Part shown: piece by piece, positions 22,562 to 35,809 of the stretch
How the letters are laid out: each line of letters starts with the position of its first letter
Position numbering within the stretch: position 1 is the stretch's first letter
Source: Owenia fusiformis
Taxonomy: Eukaryota; Annelida; Polychaeta; Sabellida; Oweniidae
DNA: 64,000 nt
Assembly (NCBI GenBank): GCA_903813345.2
Contig: CAIIXF020000005.1
Span: 33,361,375-33,425,374 of the forward strand
Direction: 5' to 3'
Made by a program: the position numbers and the translations under genes
The notes under the pieces: model-generated
The model's input: only the letters and a program-made list of their open reading frames with translations
What the model was told of the DNA's origin: nothing
The model's database searches: none

Positions 22562-23280
22562 TGATTTTTGCTTTCGTATGTGCAAAAAGCAAAAATCCTC
22601 CTCACACACGTTCTCACCAACGAGAGATATTTGGATAAATCTACTCATACACGTTGTTAGGGGGCTAGGCGTAGTTGCTCGGAAATTAGGTCAAATCCTT
22701 ATCTGGGTCAAAGGTCGAAATCTAGGTCGAAATCTGCATTTCCGCTATTTTGGCCTCTCGAGCCTCCTTAAGAAGTCAGAATCGGAGGAAAACTAGCTGG
22801 TCGGAAAGACAGTTTTCCGAGCATTAAAAAAACAGTGAACCAAATTGAAATCCGACCATTAGTTATCGAGATATACGCGTTTGAAGTTCGCGTACGGGCC
22901 ACCGTTGCCGTATATCTAGACGACACCTGGTATACACTTGGTATACGTATCTCTGCGAACAACAGACATTTGAAAGAAAATAGGCCCGAACGATGACTAG
23001 AGCATTTCTAAAACAACGATTCCCTTCGTCAAACTAACGATTGCGGAATGTAGAACGACACGTACGCTGCTCGAATCTACGTCGAAAGCTCTATATAAAC
23101 GTCTGGAAGGCCTATTTTTTGAAGGACTATTTTTTGACCTCGACGGATCCGCGAAGCACGAGCCAGGCATTCTCCCCAACTACCTCCCTAGATTCCCCGA
23201 CCTTTAATCGACCATTATAGGCCCTCAGAGCGTCCGTAGAGCCATCAGCCTCTATACGCGTATGGGCAAATCCTATTATT
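22562..23280 (+). repeat. Block E, copy 2 (719 bp)
   Basis: I see no difference from 19898-20616, although the flanking 480-bp units differ at many places. The distance between the two block starts is 2664 bp, and both begin immediately after a CTAG end. Confidence 0.85.
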
Positions 23281-25025
23281 AGACTCCAGATTGAAAATCT
23301 GGAGTCTATTGCTTTTGCCAGTTTTCTTTATTATTAGACTCCAGATGAAAATCTGGAGTCTATTGCTTTTGCCAGTTTTCTTTTTATTATTATTCTTTCT
23401 TCCTCTTCCTCCTTCCCAGATTTCTCGCCAACTAGAAGAGCTTACTTTAAGCTGCTTACATGATTAACTAGGGAATGTATCTGGGATGATGGGAAATTAG
23501 GTCAAATTTTTATCTAGGTCAAAGGTCAAGAACTAGGTCAAATCCAGTACTTTGTCACTTTTTCCCATTATCTCGGTCGTCCTTCAATATTTTTGATCCT
23601 GGTTTTTTTCATTGTGTTCCTCATAAAAAAGTAGAAAACCTAGGATCGATTTAGTTTTTTGGTATCTCAAACCGATTTCGAGATATCAGTGTCCGAAAAC
23701 GAGGTCCAAAAAAAATTTCACCGAATCCAATGTCCAGGATATCAGTCTTATAGGAAATTTTCTCAGGATTCCGAATCTGGAAACCAAATTTCGATCTGAC
23801 TTCCGGTTCAGAAGTTATGGCGTTTTGAAAATTCAAAAATCGCTAAATTTGGTGCCCCATGTTAATTCAATAGGAAAAAATATTTTTTTGAAGTGTAAAA
23901 TACGAGATATAGACTAAGCACAGCTAAACATAATGGAAGCCCATAAAAGAAAGGGACCTCAAGACCTTCTTTTCATAAAATTTTGGACACCAAAATGCCT
24001 AGGTCAAAATCTAGGTCAAATTCAAAGTTTTTCCTTATTTTTGCGATTCTGACACTACAGATTAATTATATTCTTCGAAATTTTGTATACATATAGCCAA
24101 GAGTGTGCTTATAGTGGTAGCCTTTTGCCGTCAGAAAGTATTATGACCCACTTTTGAGATATGGTGTCCGAAAAGTAGGTCAAAATAAAAATTTCTCCAA
24201 ACTCAACGTATGAGTTATGAATTAAGGAAAGAATTTTCTCAGGAATCCGAATCTGCAAACCAAATTTTGATCCGACTTCCCGTTCGGAAGTTATGGCGTT
24301 TTGAAATTTCGAGAAAAATCGATCTGATGGTATCCTGATAGAAAGTCAAGGAAAAAAGATATTTTTTTGAAGTGTAAAATACGAGATATAGACTGAGTAC
24401 AGCTTAAGATAATGAATTCCTATAAAAGAAGGGGACCTCAAAGGCTACCTAGTTTCAATATTTGGACACCAAAATGCCTAGGTCAAAATCTAGGTCAAAT
24501 TCATAGTTTTTCCTTATTTTTACGATTCTGGCACTACACTTTTAGGATTTGCTTCAAAATTTTGTATACAGGTAGCAAAGAGTGTGCTAATAGTGTTAGC
24601 CTTTTGCCGTCAGAAAGTATTTTGACCCATTTTTGAGATATGGCGTCCTAAAAGTGGGTCAAAATAAAAAAATCTCCAAATTTAATGTATGAGTTATGAA
24701 ATAAGGGTAGAATTTTCCCAGGAATCTGAATCTGCAAACCAAATTTCAATCCGACTTTCGGTCAAAAATTCCTACTTACCTACCTACCTACATACCTACT
24801 CGGCTACCTACTTAGCTACCCACTTCTCGGCTACCTACTCAGCTACTTACTCAGCTACCTACTCAGCTGCTTACTCAGCTTCCTTCTCAGCTACCTACTC
24901 AGCTACACACTCAAATACTTAATCATCTACTTACTCAGCTTGCTACTCAGTTACTTACTCAGCTACCTACTCAAGTAAATCAATCTGGAGTCTTAAATTG
25001 AACTTTGTTCAATTTACAAATCTAG
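23281..25025 (+). mobile_element. Family D copy with two stacked 5' ends
   Basis: 5' palindromes lie at 23281-23307 and 23336-23361. The copy then has a leader, about two 480-bp units, a CAGCTACCTACT microsatellite (about 24770-24975) and a 3' end with CTAG at 25022-25025, followed by TTATTATTATTCTTTC. Confidence 0.8.
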
Positions 25026-26879
25026 TTATTATTATTCTTTCTTCCTCTTCCTCCTTCCCAGATTTCTCACCAACTAGAAGAGCTTACTTTAAGCTGCTTA
25101 CATGATCAACTAGGGAATGTATCTGGGATGATGGGAAACTAGGTCAAATTTTTATCTAGGTCAAAGGTCAAGAACTAGGTCAAATCCAGTACTTTGTCAC
25201 TTTTTTCAATTTTCTCGGTCGTCCTTCAATATTTTCAATCCGGTTTTTTTTCATTGTGTTCCTCATAAAAAAGTAGGGGAAAACAGGTCGATTTAGTTTT
25301 TTGATATCTCAAACCGATTTCGAGATATCAGTGTCCGAAAACGAGGTCCAAAAAAAAGTTCTCCAAATTCAATGTCCATGCTACTGGTCTTGTAGGAAAT
25401 TTTCTCAGGATTCCGAATCTGAAAACCAAATTTCGATCCGACTTCCGGTTCGGAAGTTATATCGTTTTGAAAGCTCAAAAATCGCTAAATTTGGTGCCCA
25501 TGTTAAGTCAATGGGAAAAAATATTTTTTTGAAGTGAAAAATACGAAATATAGACTGAGTTCAGCTAAATATAATGGAAGCTTTTAAAAGAAGGGGACCT
25601 CAAAAGCCATCTAGCTTAAAAATTTGGACACAAAAATGCCAAGGTCAAAATCTAGGTCAAATTCAAAGTTTTTCCTTATTTTTGCGATTCTGACACTACA
25701 CTTTAATTATATTCTTCGAAATCGTGTATACATGTAGCCAAGAGTGTGCTAATAGTGTTAGCCTTTTGCCGTCAGGAAGTATTTTGACCCACTTTTGAGA
25801 TATGGTGTCCCAAAAGTAGGTCAAAATAAAAAATTCTTCAAATTTAACTTATGAGTTATGAATCAGGGGTAGAATCTTGTCAGGAATCGGAATCTGCAAA
25901 CCATATTTCGATCCGACTTCCGGTTCGGAAGTTATGGCGTGTCCAAAAAGTAGGTCAAAATAAAAAAATTCTAAATTTAACGTATGAGTTATGAATTAGG
26001 GGTAGAATTTTGTCAGGAATCCGAATCTGCAAACCAAATTTGGATCGGACTTCCGGTTCAGAAGTTATGATGTTTTGAAAGCTCAAAAATCGCTAAATTT
26101 GGTGCCCCATGTTAAATCAATGGGACCTAATAATTTTTTGAAGTGTAAAAATACAAGATATAGAATGAGTACAGCTAAACATAATGAAAGCCCATAAAAG
26201 AAGGGGACTTCAAAAGCTACTTTCCTTCAAAATTTGGACACCAAAATACCTAGTTAAAAATCTAGGTCAAATTCTTAGTTTTTTCTTATTTTTGCAATTC
26301 GGACACTACACTTCAATGATATTCTTCGAAATTTTGTATACATGTAGCAAAGAGTGTGCTTATAATGTTAACTTTTTGCCGTCAAGAAGTTTTTAGACCC
26401 ACTTTTGAGATCTGGTGATCGAAATGTAGGTCAAAATAAAAAGTTCTCTAAATTTAACGTATGAGTTATTAGGGGCATAATTTCCTAAGGAATCCGGATC
26501 TGAAATTAAAATTGCAATCCGACCCCCGGTTAAGACTCTAAGCCATTTTGAAGTTTGAAATTCGCACTTGCCAGTATTCACGATGCAGATTGATCAAATA
26601 AACTTTCAAAAAGTCCTACATACCCTACTTTACCTCCCTACCTACTCAGCTACTTATTTGACTACTTACTCAATTGCTTAATTAGTTATTACTTACTTAG
26701 CTACTTACTCAGCTACTAACTCATTTTTTTACCCAGTTACTTACTCAGCTACTTACTCAACTACTACTAAGGTACTTACTCAACTAATTACTCAGTTACT
26801 TACTCAGCTCTTTACTGATCTATCTAGGTCAAATTAATCTGGAGTCTTAAATTGAACTTGTTCAATTTCACAAATCTAG
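25026..26879 (+). mobile_element. Family D segment ending at 26879
   Basis: Begins with the TTATTATTATTCTTTC leader directly after the previous CTAG, without its own palindrome. It has about two and a half 480-bp units (one shortened by an internal jump at about 25938), a microsatellite (about 26600-26815) and CTAG at 26876-26879. Confidence 0.78.
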
Positions 26880-29723
26880 TTATTATTATTCTTTCAGAAT
26901 CTTCCTCCTTCCCAGATTTCTCACCAACTAAAAGAATTTACTTTAAGCTGCTTACATGATCAACTAGGGGCAGTACCTGGGATGATGGGAAATTAGGTCA
27001 AATTTTTATCTAGGTCAAGGGTCAAGAACTAGGTCAAATCAAGGTCAAATCAACATTCTGTCAATTATCTTCGTTGTTGTTTGTCGTAACTACTTCATCT
27101 TAGTTTCTACATGTAGCTTAGAAAAAAACAAATCGAGAGTGTGCCATCCGTTTTTTGATTACTCTTAGCGATTTTGAGATATTGCGTCCTGAAAGTAGGT
27201 CAAAACCAAAAAGTTCTCCAAATTTAACATATGAGCTATGAAATAAGGGTAGAATTTTCTCAGGAATCCGAATCTGCAAACCAAATTTTGATCCGACTTC
27301 CCGTTCGGAAGTTATGGCGTTTTGAAAGCTCAAAAATCGCTAAATTTGGTGCCCATGTTAAGTCAATGGGAGAAAAGATTTTTTTGAAGTAAAAAATACG
27401 AAATATAGACTGAGTTCAGCTAAATATAATGAAAGCTTTTAAAAGAATGGGACCTCATAAGCCATCTAGCTTCAAAATTTGGACACCAAAATGCCTAGGT
27501 CAAAATCTAGGTCAAATTCAAAGTTTTTCCTTATTTTTGCGATTCTGACACAACAGATTAATTATATTCTTCGAAATTTTGTATACATGTAGCTAAGAGT
27601 CTGCTAATAGTGTTAGCCTTTTGCCGTCAGAAAGTATTTTGCCCCATTTTTGAGATATGGTGTCCGAAAAGTAGGTCAAAATAAAAAATTCTCAAAATTT
27701 GACGTTTGAGTTATGAATTAAGTATAGAATTTTCTCAAGAATCCGAATCTGCAAACCAAATTTCGATCCGACTTCCGGTTTGGAAGTTATGGCGTGTCCG
27801 AAAAGTAGGTCAAAATAAAAAGTTTCCAAATTTAACGTATGAGCTATGAATTAAGGATAGAATTTTCTCTGGAATCCAAATCTGCAAACCAAATTTCGAT
27901 CCGACTTCCGGTTCGGAAGTTATGGCGTTTTGAAAGCTCAAAAATCGCTAAATTTGGTGCCCCATGTTATCTCAATGGGAAAAAATATTTTTTTGAAGTG
28001 TAAAATACGAGATATAGACTAAGTACAGCTAAACATAATGAAAGCCCATAAAAGAAGGGGACCTCAAAACCTTCTAATTTTGAAAATTTGGACAACAAAA
28101 TGCCTAGGTCAAAATCTAGGTCAAATTCAAAGCTTTTCCTTATTTTTGCGATTCTGACACTACACTTAAATTATATTCTTCGAAATTGTGTATACATGTA
28201 GCCAAGAGTGTGCTAATAGTGTTAGCCTTTTGCCGTCAAAAAGTATTTTGACCCACTTTTGAGATATGGTGTCCCAAAAGTAGGTCAAAATAAAAAAATC
28301 TTCAAATGTAACGTATGAGTTATGAATAAGGGGTAGAATTTTATCAGGAATCCGAATCTGCAAATCAAATTTTGATTCGACCTCTTGTTCGGAAGTTATG
28401 GTGTTTTGAAAGCTCAAAAATCGCTAAATTTGCTGCCCCATGTTATGTCAATGGGAAAAAAGATTTTTTTGAAGTGTAAAATACGAGATATAGACTGAGT
28501 ACAGCTTAATATAATGAAAGCCTATTAAAGAAGGGGACCTCGAAGGCTACTTAGCTCCAAAATTTGGACACCAAAATGCCTAGGTCAAAATCAAGGTCAA
28601 ATTTATAGTTTTCCCTTATTTTTGCGTTTCTGACACTATATTTAAATGATTTGCTTTAAAATTTTGTATACAGGTAGCAAAGAGTATGCTAATAGTGTTA
28701 GCGTTTTGCCGTCAGAAAGTATTTTGACCCACTTTTGAGATATGGTGTCCGAAAAGTTGGCCAAAGTTAAAAGTTTTCCAAATTTAACGTATGAGTTATG
28801 AATTAAGGGTAGAATTTTCTCAGAAATCTAGATCTGCAAACCAAGTTTCGATCCGACTAGTTGTTTTGAAGTTATGGCGTTTTGAAATCTCAAAAATCGC
28901 TAAATTTGGTGCCCCATGTTAAATCAATGGGACCGAATAATTTTTTGAAGTATAAAAATACGAGATATAGAATGAGTACAGCTAAACATAATGAAAGCCC
29001 ATAGAAGAAGGGGACCTCAAAAGCTACTTTCCTTCAAAGTTTGGACACCAAAATACCTAGTTCAAAATCTAGGTCAAATTCATATTTTTTTTATTTTGCG
29101 ATTCTGACACTACACTTCAATGATATTCTCCGAAATTTTGTAAACTTGTAGCAAAGAGTGTGCTAATAATGTTAACATTTTGCCGTCAATAAGTTTTTTG
29201 ACCCACTTTTGAGATATGGTGTCCGAAATGTAGGTCAAAATAAAAAATTCTCCAATTTTAAAGTATGAGTTATGAATTAGGGGTAGAATTTCCTCAGGAA
29301 TCTGGATCTGAAATTAAAATTGCAATCCGACCCCCGGTTTAGATTCTACGCCATTTTGAAGTTTGAAATTCGCACTTGCCAGTATTCACGATGCAGATTG
29401 ATCAAATATACTTTCAAAAATTCCTGCATACCCTACTTTACCTCTCTACCTACTCAGCTACTTATTTGACTACTTACTCAATTACTTAATTAGTTATTAC
29501 TTCCTTAGCAACTTACTCAGCTACTAACTCAGGTACTTACTCAGCTACTTACTCAGCTACCTACTCAGCTTTTTACTCAGTTACTTACTCAGCTACTTAC
29601 TCAACTACTACTAAGGTACTTACTCAGCTAATTACTCAGTTACTCACTCAGCTCTTTACTGATCTATCTAGGTCAAATAAATCTGGAGTCTTAAATTGAA
29701 CTTGTTCAATTTCACAAATCTAG
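26880..29723 (+). mobile_element. Family D segment ending at 29723
   Basis: Has the TTATTATTATTCTTTCAG leader, then about five 480-bp units including a shortened one at about 27795, a microsatellite (about 29420-29660) and CTAG at 29720-29723. It closely parallels the start of the next segment (29724-31790). Confidence 0.78.
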
Positions 29724-32700
29724 TTATTATTATTCTTTCAGAATCTTCCTCCTTCCCAGATTTCTCACCAACTAAAAGAATTTACTTTAAGCTGCTTACA
29801 TGATCAACCAGGGGCAGTACCTGGGATGATGGGAAATTAGGTCAAATTTTTATCTAGGTCAAGGGTCAAGAACTAGGTCAAATCAAGGTCAAATCAACAT
29901 TCTGTCAATTATCTTCGTTGTTGTTTGTCGTAACTACTTCATCTTAGTTTCAACATGTAGCTTAGAAAAAAACAAATCGAGAGTGTGCCATCCGTTTTTT
30001 GATTACTCTTAGCGATTTTGAGATATGGCGTCCTGAAAGTAGGTCAAAACCAAAAAGTTCTCCAAATTTAACATATGAGCTATGAAATAAGGGTAGAATT
30101 TTCTCAGGAATCCGAATCTGCAAACCAAATTTTGATCCGACTTCCCGTTCGGAAGTTATGGCGTTTTGAAAGCTCAAAAATCGCTAAATTTGGTGCCCCA
30201 TGTTAAGTCAATGGGAAAAAAGATTTTTTTGAAGTGAAAAATACGAAATATAGACTGAGTTCAGCTAAATATAATGAAAGCTTTTAAAAGAAGGGGACCT
30301 CATAAGCCATCTAGCTTCAAAATTTGGACACCAAAATGCCTAGGTCAAAATCTAGGTCAAATTCAAATTTTTTCCTTATTTTTGCGATTCTGACACAACA
30401 GATTAATTATATTCTTCGAAATTTTGTATACATGTAGCTAAGAGTCTGCTCATAGTGTTAGCCTTTTGCCGTCAGAAAGTATTTTGCCCCATTTTTGAGA
30501 TATGGTGTCCGAAAAGTAGGTCAAAATAAAAAATTCTCAAAATTTGACATTCGAGTTATGAATTAAGTATAGAATTTTCTCAGGAATCCGAATCTGCAAA
30601 CCAAATTTCGATCCGACTTCCGGTTTGGAAGTTATGGCGTGTCCGAAAAGTAGGTCAAAACAAAAAGTTTCCAAATTTAACGTATGAGCTATGAATTAAG
30701 GTAAGAATTTTCTCTGGAATCCAAATCTGCAAACCAAATTTCGATCCGACTTCCGGTTCGGAAGTTATGGCGTTTTGAAAGCTCAAAAATCGCTAAATTT
30801 GGTGCCCCATGTTATGTCAATGGGAAAAAATATTTTTTTGAAGTGTAAAATACGAGATATAGACTAAGTACAGCTAAACATAATGGAAGGCCATAAAAGA
30901 AGGGGACCTCAAAACCTTCTAATCTTGAAAATTTGGACAACAAAATGCCTAGGTCAAAATCTAGGTCAAATTCAAAGCTTTTCCTTATTTTTGCGATTCT
31001 GACACTACACTTTAATTATATTCTTCGAAATTGTGTATACATGTAACCAAGAGTGTGCTTATAGTGTTAGCCTTTTGCCGTCAAAAAGTATTTTGACCCA
31101 CTTTTGAGATATGGTGTCCCAAAAGTAGGTCAAAATAAAAAAATCTTCAAATGTAACGTATGAGTTATGAATAAGGGGTAGAATTTTATCAGGAATCCGA
31201 ATCTGCAAATCAAATTTTGATTCGACCTCCTGTTCGGAAGTTATGGTGTTTTGAAAGCTCAAAAATCGCTAAATTTGCTGCCCCATGTTATGTCAATGGG
31301 AAAAAAGATTTTTTTGAAGTGTAAAATACGAGATATAGACTGAGTACAGCTTAATATAATGAAAGCCTATTAAAGAAGGGGACCTCAAAGGCTACTTAGC
31401 TCCAAAATTTGGACACCAAAATGCCTAGGTCAAAATCTAGGTCAAATTTATAGTTTTCCCTTATTTTTGCGATTCTGACATTATATTTAAATGATTTGCT
31501 TTAAAATTTTGTATACAGGTAGCAAAGAGTATGCTTATAGTGTTAGCGTTTTGCCGTCAGAAAGTATTTTGACCCACTTTTGAGATATGGTGTCCGAAAA
31601 GTAAGCCAAAGTTAAAAGTTTTCCAAATTTAACGTATGAGTTATGAATTAAGGGTAGAATTTTCTTAGAAATCTAGATCTGCAAACCAAATTTCGATCCG
31701 ACTACTTGTTCTGAAGTTATGGCGTTTTGAAATCTCAAAAATCGCTAAATTTGGTGCCCAATGTTAAATCAATGGGACCGAAAATTTTTTGAAGGGGTGT
31801 CTACAAAACAAAGACCTAAGACCTACAAAACTAAGACCCCCCACGTTATAAAACTAAGACCCTGTTATAAAACTAAGACCCCCCATGTAATAAAACTAAG
31901 ACCCTGTTATAAAACTAAGACCCCCACGTTATAAAACTAAGACCCTGTTATAAAACTAAGACCCCCCACGTTATAAAACTAAGACCCTGTTGTAAAACTA
32001 AGACCCCCCACGTTATAAAACTAAGACCCTGTTATAAAACTAAGACCCCCCACGTTATAAAACTAAGACCCTGTTATAAAACTAAGACCCCCACGTAATA
32101 AAACTAAGACCCTGTTATAAAACTAAGACCCCCCACATTATAAAACTAAGACCCTGTTATAAAACTAAGACCCCCCACGTTATAAAACTAAGACCCTGTT
32201 ATAAAACTATGACCCCCCACGTTATAAAACTAAGACCCTGTTATAAAACTAAGACCTCCCACGTTATAAAACTAAGACCCTGTTATAAAACTAAGACCCC
32301 CCACGTAATAAAACTAAGACCCTGTTATAAAACTAAGACCCCCCACATTATAAAACTAAGACCCTGTTATAAAACTAAGACCCCCCCACGTTATAAAACT
32401 AAGACCCTGTTATAAAACTAAGACCCCCCACATTATAAAACTAAGACCCTGTTATAAAACTAAGACCTCCCACGTTATAAAACTAAGACCCTGTTATAAA
32501 ACTAAGACCCCCCACGTAATAAAACTAAGACCCTGTTATAAAACTAAGACCCCCCACGTTATAAAACTAAGACCCTGTTATAAAACTAAGACCCCTCACG
32601 TTATAAAACTAAGACCCTGTTATAAAACTAAGACCACCCACGTTATAAAACTAAGACCCTGTTATAAAACTAAGACCCCCCACGTTATAAAACAAAGACC

Positions 32701-33154
32701 CTGTTATAAAACTAAGACCCCCCACGTTATAAAACTAAGACCCTGTTATAAAACTAAGACCCCCCACGTAATAAAACTAAGACCCTGTTATAAAACTAAG
32801 ACCCCCCACGTTATAAAACTAAGACCCTGTTATAAAACTAAGACCCCCCACGTTATAAAACTAAGACCCTGTTATAAAACTAAGACCCCTCACGTTATAA
32901 AACTAAGACCCTGTTATAAAACTAAGACCCCCCACATTATAAAACTAAGACCCTGTTATAAAACTAAGACCTCCCACGTTATAAAACTAAGACCCTGCTA
33001 TAAGAATCAGTCACCGTGCCTTGCTCTGCTCGCCACAAGGTAGTCTTGCCTCTGGGCCTTGTGTTCCCCAGTAACATACAACAGCGGATTATATAAAAAT
33101 GGACTGTAACAAATACCCGGATTTGTTGATTTTTAAAAAAAGTAATTTTTTGAT

Positions 33155-33185
33155 ATCACTTTTTATGCCCGGCATAAAAAGTGAT
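33155..33185. repeat. 31-nt perfect palindrome at the head of a short tandem array
   Basis: ATCACTTTTTATGCC and its exact inverse are separated by one C. Three or four units of about 33 bp based on GGCATAAAAAGTGATGTCCC follow to about 33285. I see no counterpart in the opposite half of FB1, so this array breaks the symmetry of the foldback. Confidence 0.85.
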
Positions 33186-33939
33186 GTCCCATTTTATGCT
33201 GGCATAAAAAGTGATATCCCATTTTATGCTGGCATAAAAAGTGATGTCCCATTTTATGCTGAGCATAAAAAGAGATACTCCATTTTATGCTGGTATTGTT
33301 TTGGAAGTGATGTTTAATGGTAGTTCAAGATTTAAGACCCATCATTCTGGCACAGATTGCTGAACCATTGTTAGTTAAGAATTCCTAATAGAATTAAGAA
33401 TTATTAGCTGAAACTGAGTTGTTTTGCCCTAGCAAACAATTTTCCAACTTGTAGTTCAACTTCTTCTGTCTATTTGTTGACAGTCTGTGATGTCATCATC
33501 AATCATCACAATAGAAATGAGGTAATTCACGATGACATCACAAAGTACTCTGATGACATCATCAATCATCACAATGGAAACAAGATAATTCATGATGACA
33601 TCACAAAGCATCTCTGTCATAGATAGAACTCTGCCACATTTCTTAGAAATCAAACTACTATGTGACATCATAGATAATCTCACTGTCACAGATAGAATTC
33701 ACCTAATTCCCATTGTGATGATTGATGATGACATCACAGACTGTCAACACATATAGACAAAAATGAATTTCAAATGCATATTGGGATATTGTTTGCTAGG
33801 ACAAACAGAACAGTTTCAGCTATTAATTCTTAATTCTATTAGGAATTCTTAACTAAAATAAGTTCAGCAATCTATGTGAGAAAGATGGGTCTGAAATCTT
33901 GAACCACCATGTTACTAGGGAAAACAAGGGTCAGTGGCA

Positions 33940-34270
33940 AGACTACCATATGTGTATGTTACTAGGGTAAACAAGGGCCAGAGGCAAGACTACCATGTGT
34001 AGAATCTTTATGTTAGTGGGGAGAATCTGTATATTAGAAGGGAACACAAGGACCAGAAGCAAGACTACCTTTTGTAGAATCTTTATGTAAGGGGGGAGAA
34101 TCTGTATATTAGAAGGGAACACAAGGACCAGAAGCAAGACTACCTTTTGTAGAATCTTTATGTTAGTGGGGAGAATCTGTATATTAGAAGGGAACACAAG
34201 GACCAGAAGCAAGACTATCTTTTGTAGAATCTGTATGTTACTAGGGAACACAAGGCCCAGAGGCAAGACT
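33940..34270. repeat. Tandem repeat of about 74 bp inside FB1
   Basis: Units contain GTAGAATCTTTATGTTAGTG and GGGAACACAAGGACCAGAAG. They appear expanded from a single copy of the CTTGCCTCTGGGCCTTGTGT sequence present once in the left half. The 117-codon frame on the minus strand is repetitive and not a gene. Confidence 0.8.
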
Positions 34271-35809
34271 ACCTTGTGGCAAGCAGAGCAAGGCACGGTG
34301 ACTGATTCTTATAACAGGGTCTTAGTTTTATAACGTGGGGGGTCTTAGTTTTATAACGGGGTCTTAGTTTTATAACGTGGGGGTCTTAGTTTTATAACAG
34401 GGTCTTAGTTTTATAATGTGGGGGGTCTTAGTTTTATAACAGGGTCTTAGTTTTATTACGTGGGGGGTCTTAGTTTTATAACGTGGGGGGTCTTAGTTTT
34501 ATAACAGGGTCTTAGTTTTATAACGTGGGGGTCTTAGTTTTATAACAGGGTCTTAGTTTTATAACGTGGGGGGTCTTAGTTTTATAACAGGGTCTTAGTT
34601 TTATAACGTGGGGGTCTTAGTTTTATAACAGGGTCTTAGTTTTATAACGTGGGGGGTCTTAGTTTTATAACAGGGTCTTAGTTTTATAACAGGGTCTTAG
34701 TTTTATAACGTGGGGGGTCTTAGTTTTATAACAGGGTCTTAGTTTTATAACGTGGGGGGTCTTAGTTTTATAACAGGGTCTTAGTTTTATAACGTGGGGG
34801 GTCTTAGTTTTATAACAGGGTCTTAGTTTTATAACGTGGGGGGTCTTAGTTTTATAACAGGGTCTTAGTTTTATAACGTGGGGGGTCTTAGTTTTATAAC
34901 AGGGTCTTTGTTTTATAACGTGGGGGGTCTTAGTTTTATAACAGGGTCTTAGTTTTATAACGTGGGGGGTCTTAGTTTTATAACAGGGTCTTAGTTTTAC
35001 AACGTGGGGGGTCTTAGTTTTATAACAGGGTCTTAGTTTTATAACGTGGGGGGTCTTAGTTTTATAACAGGGTCTTAGTTTTATAACGTGGGGGGTCTTA
35101 GTTTTATAACAGGGTCTTAGTTTTATAACGTGGGGGGTCTTAGTTTTATAACAGGGTCTTAGTTTTATTACGTGGGGGGTCTTAGTTTTATAACAGGGTC
35201 TTAGTTTTATAACGTGGGGGGTCTTAGTTTTATAACAGGGTCTTAGTTTTATAACGTGGGGGGTCTTAGTTTTATAACAGGGTCTTAGTTTTATAACGTG
35301 GGGGGTCTTAGTTTTATAACAGGGTCTTAGTTTTATTACGTGGGGGGTCTTAGTTTTATAACAGGGTCTTAGTTTTATAATGTGGGGGGTCTTAGTTTTG
35401 TAGGTCTTAGGTCTTAGGTCTTTGTTTTGTAGACACCCTTTTTTGAAGTAAGTATAAAAATACGAGATATAGAATGAGTACAGCTAAACATAATGAAAGC
35501 CCATAGAAGAAGGGGACCTCAAAAGCTACTTTCCTTCAAAGTTTGGACACCAAAATACCTAGTTCAAAATCTAGGTCAAATTCATAGTTTTTTTTATTTT
35601 GCGATTCTGACACTACACTTCAATGATATTCTACGAAATTTTGTAAACTTGTAGCAAAGAGTGTGCTAATAATGTTAACATTTTGCCGTCAATAAGTTTT
35701 TTGACCCACTTTTGAGATATGGTGTCCGAAATGTAGGTCAAAATAAAAAGTTCTCCAATTTTAAAGTATGAGTTATGAATTAGGGGTAGAATTTCCTCAG
35801 GAATCCGGA

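Larger units (their letters stand above)
31795..35438. mobile_element. Giant foldback element FB1 (3644 bp), TSD TTTTTTGAAG
   Basis: The ends are GGGTGTCTACAAAAC and its inverse. The left arm (to about 33000) is a satellite of alternating GTTATAAAACTAAGACCCT (19 bp) and a 23-bp form with the same core ending CCCCCCAC. The right arm (34311-35438) is the same satellite inverted. Inverted homology continues inward through CCGTGCCTTGCTCTGCTCG and AATTCCTAATAGAATTAAG-type sequence to a centre near 33480-33720, so nearly the whole element is one imperfect palindrome. A 10-bp duplication flanks it (31785-31794 and 35439-35448). Long TIRs and 9-10-bp duplications suit Mutator-like or foldback elements (inference). 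No transposase. Confidence 0.9.

Noticed and set aside
31795-33000. CRISPR-like look of the ACTAAGACCC arrays
   Set aside because: There are no unique spacers. Two repeat forms alternate and the array is inverted on the other side, in a eukaryotic context; these are satellite arms of foldback elements.
32209-34296. Open frames of 68, 72, 77 and 117 codons within FB1
   Set aside because: They are repetitive translations of satellite or tandem units with no recognisable transposase motif.
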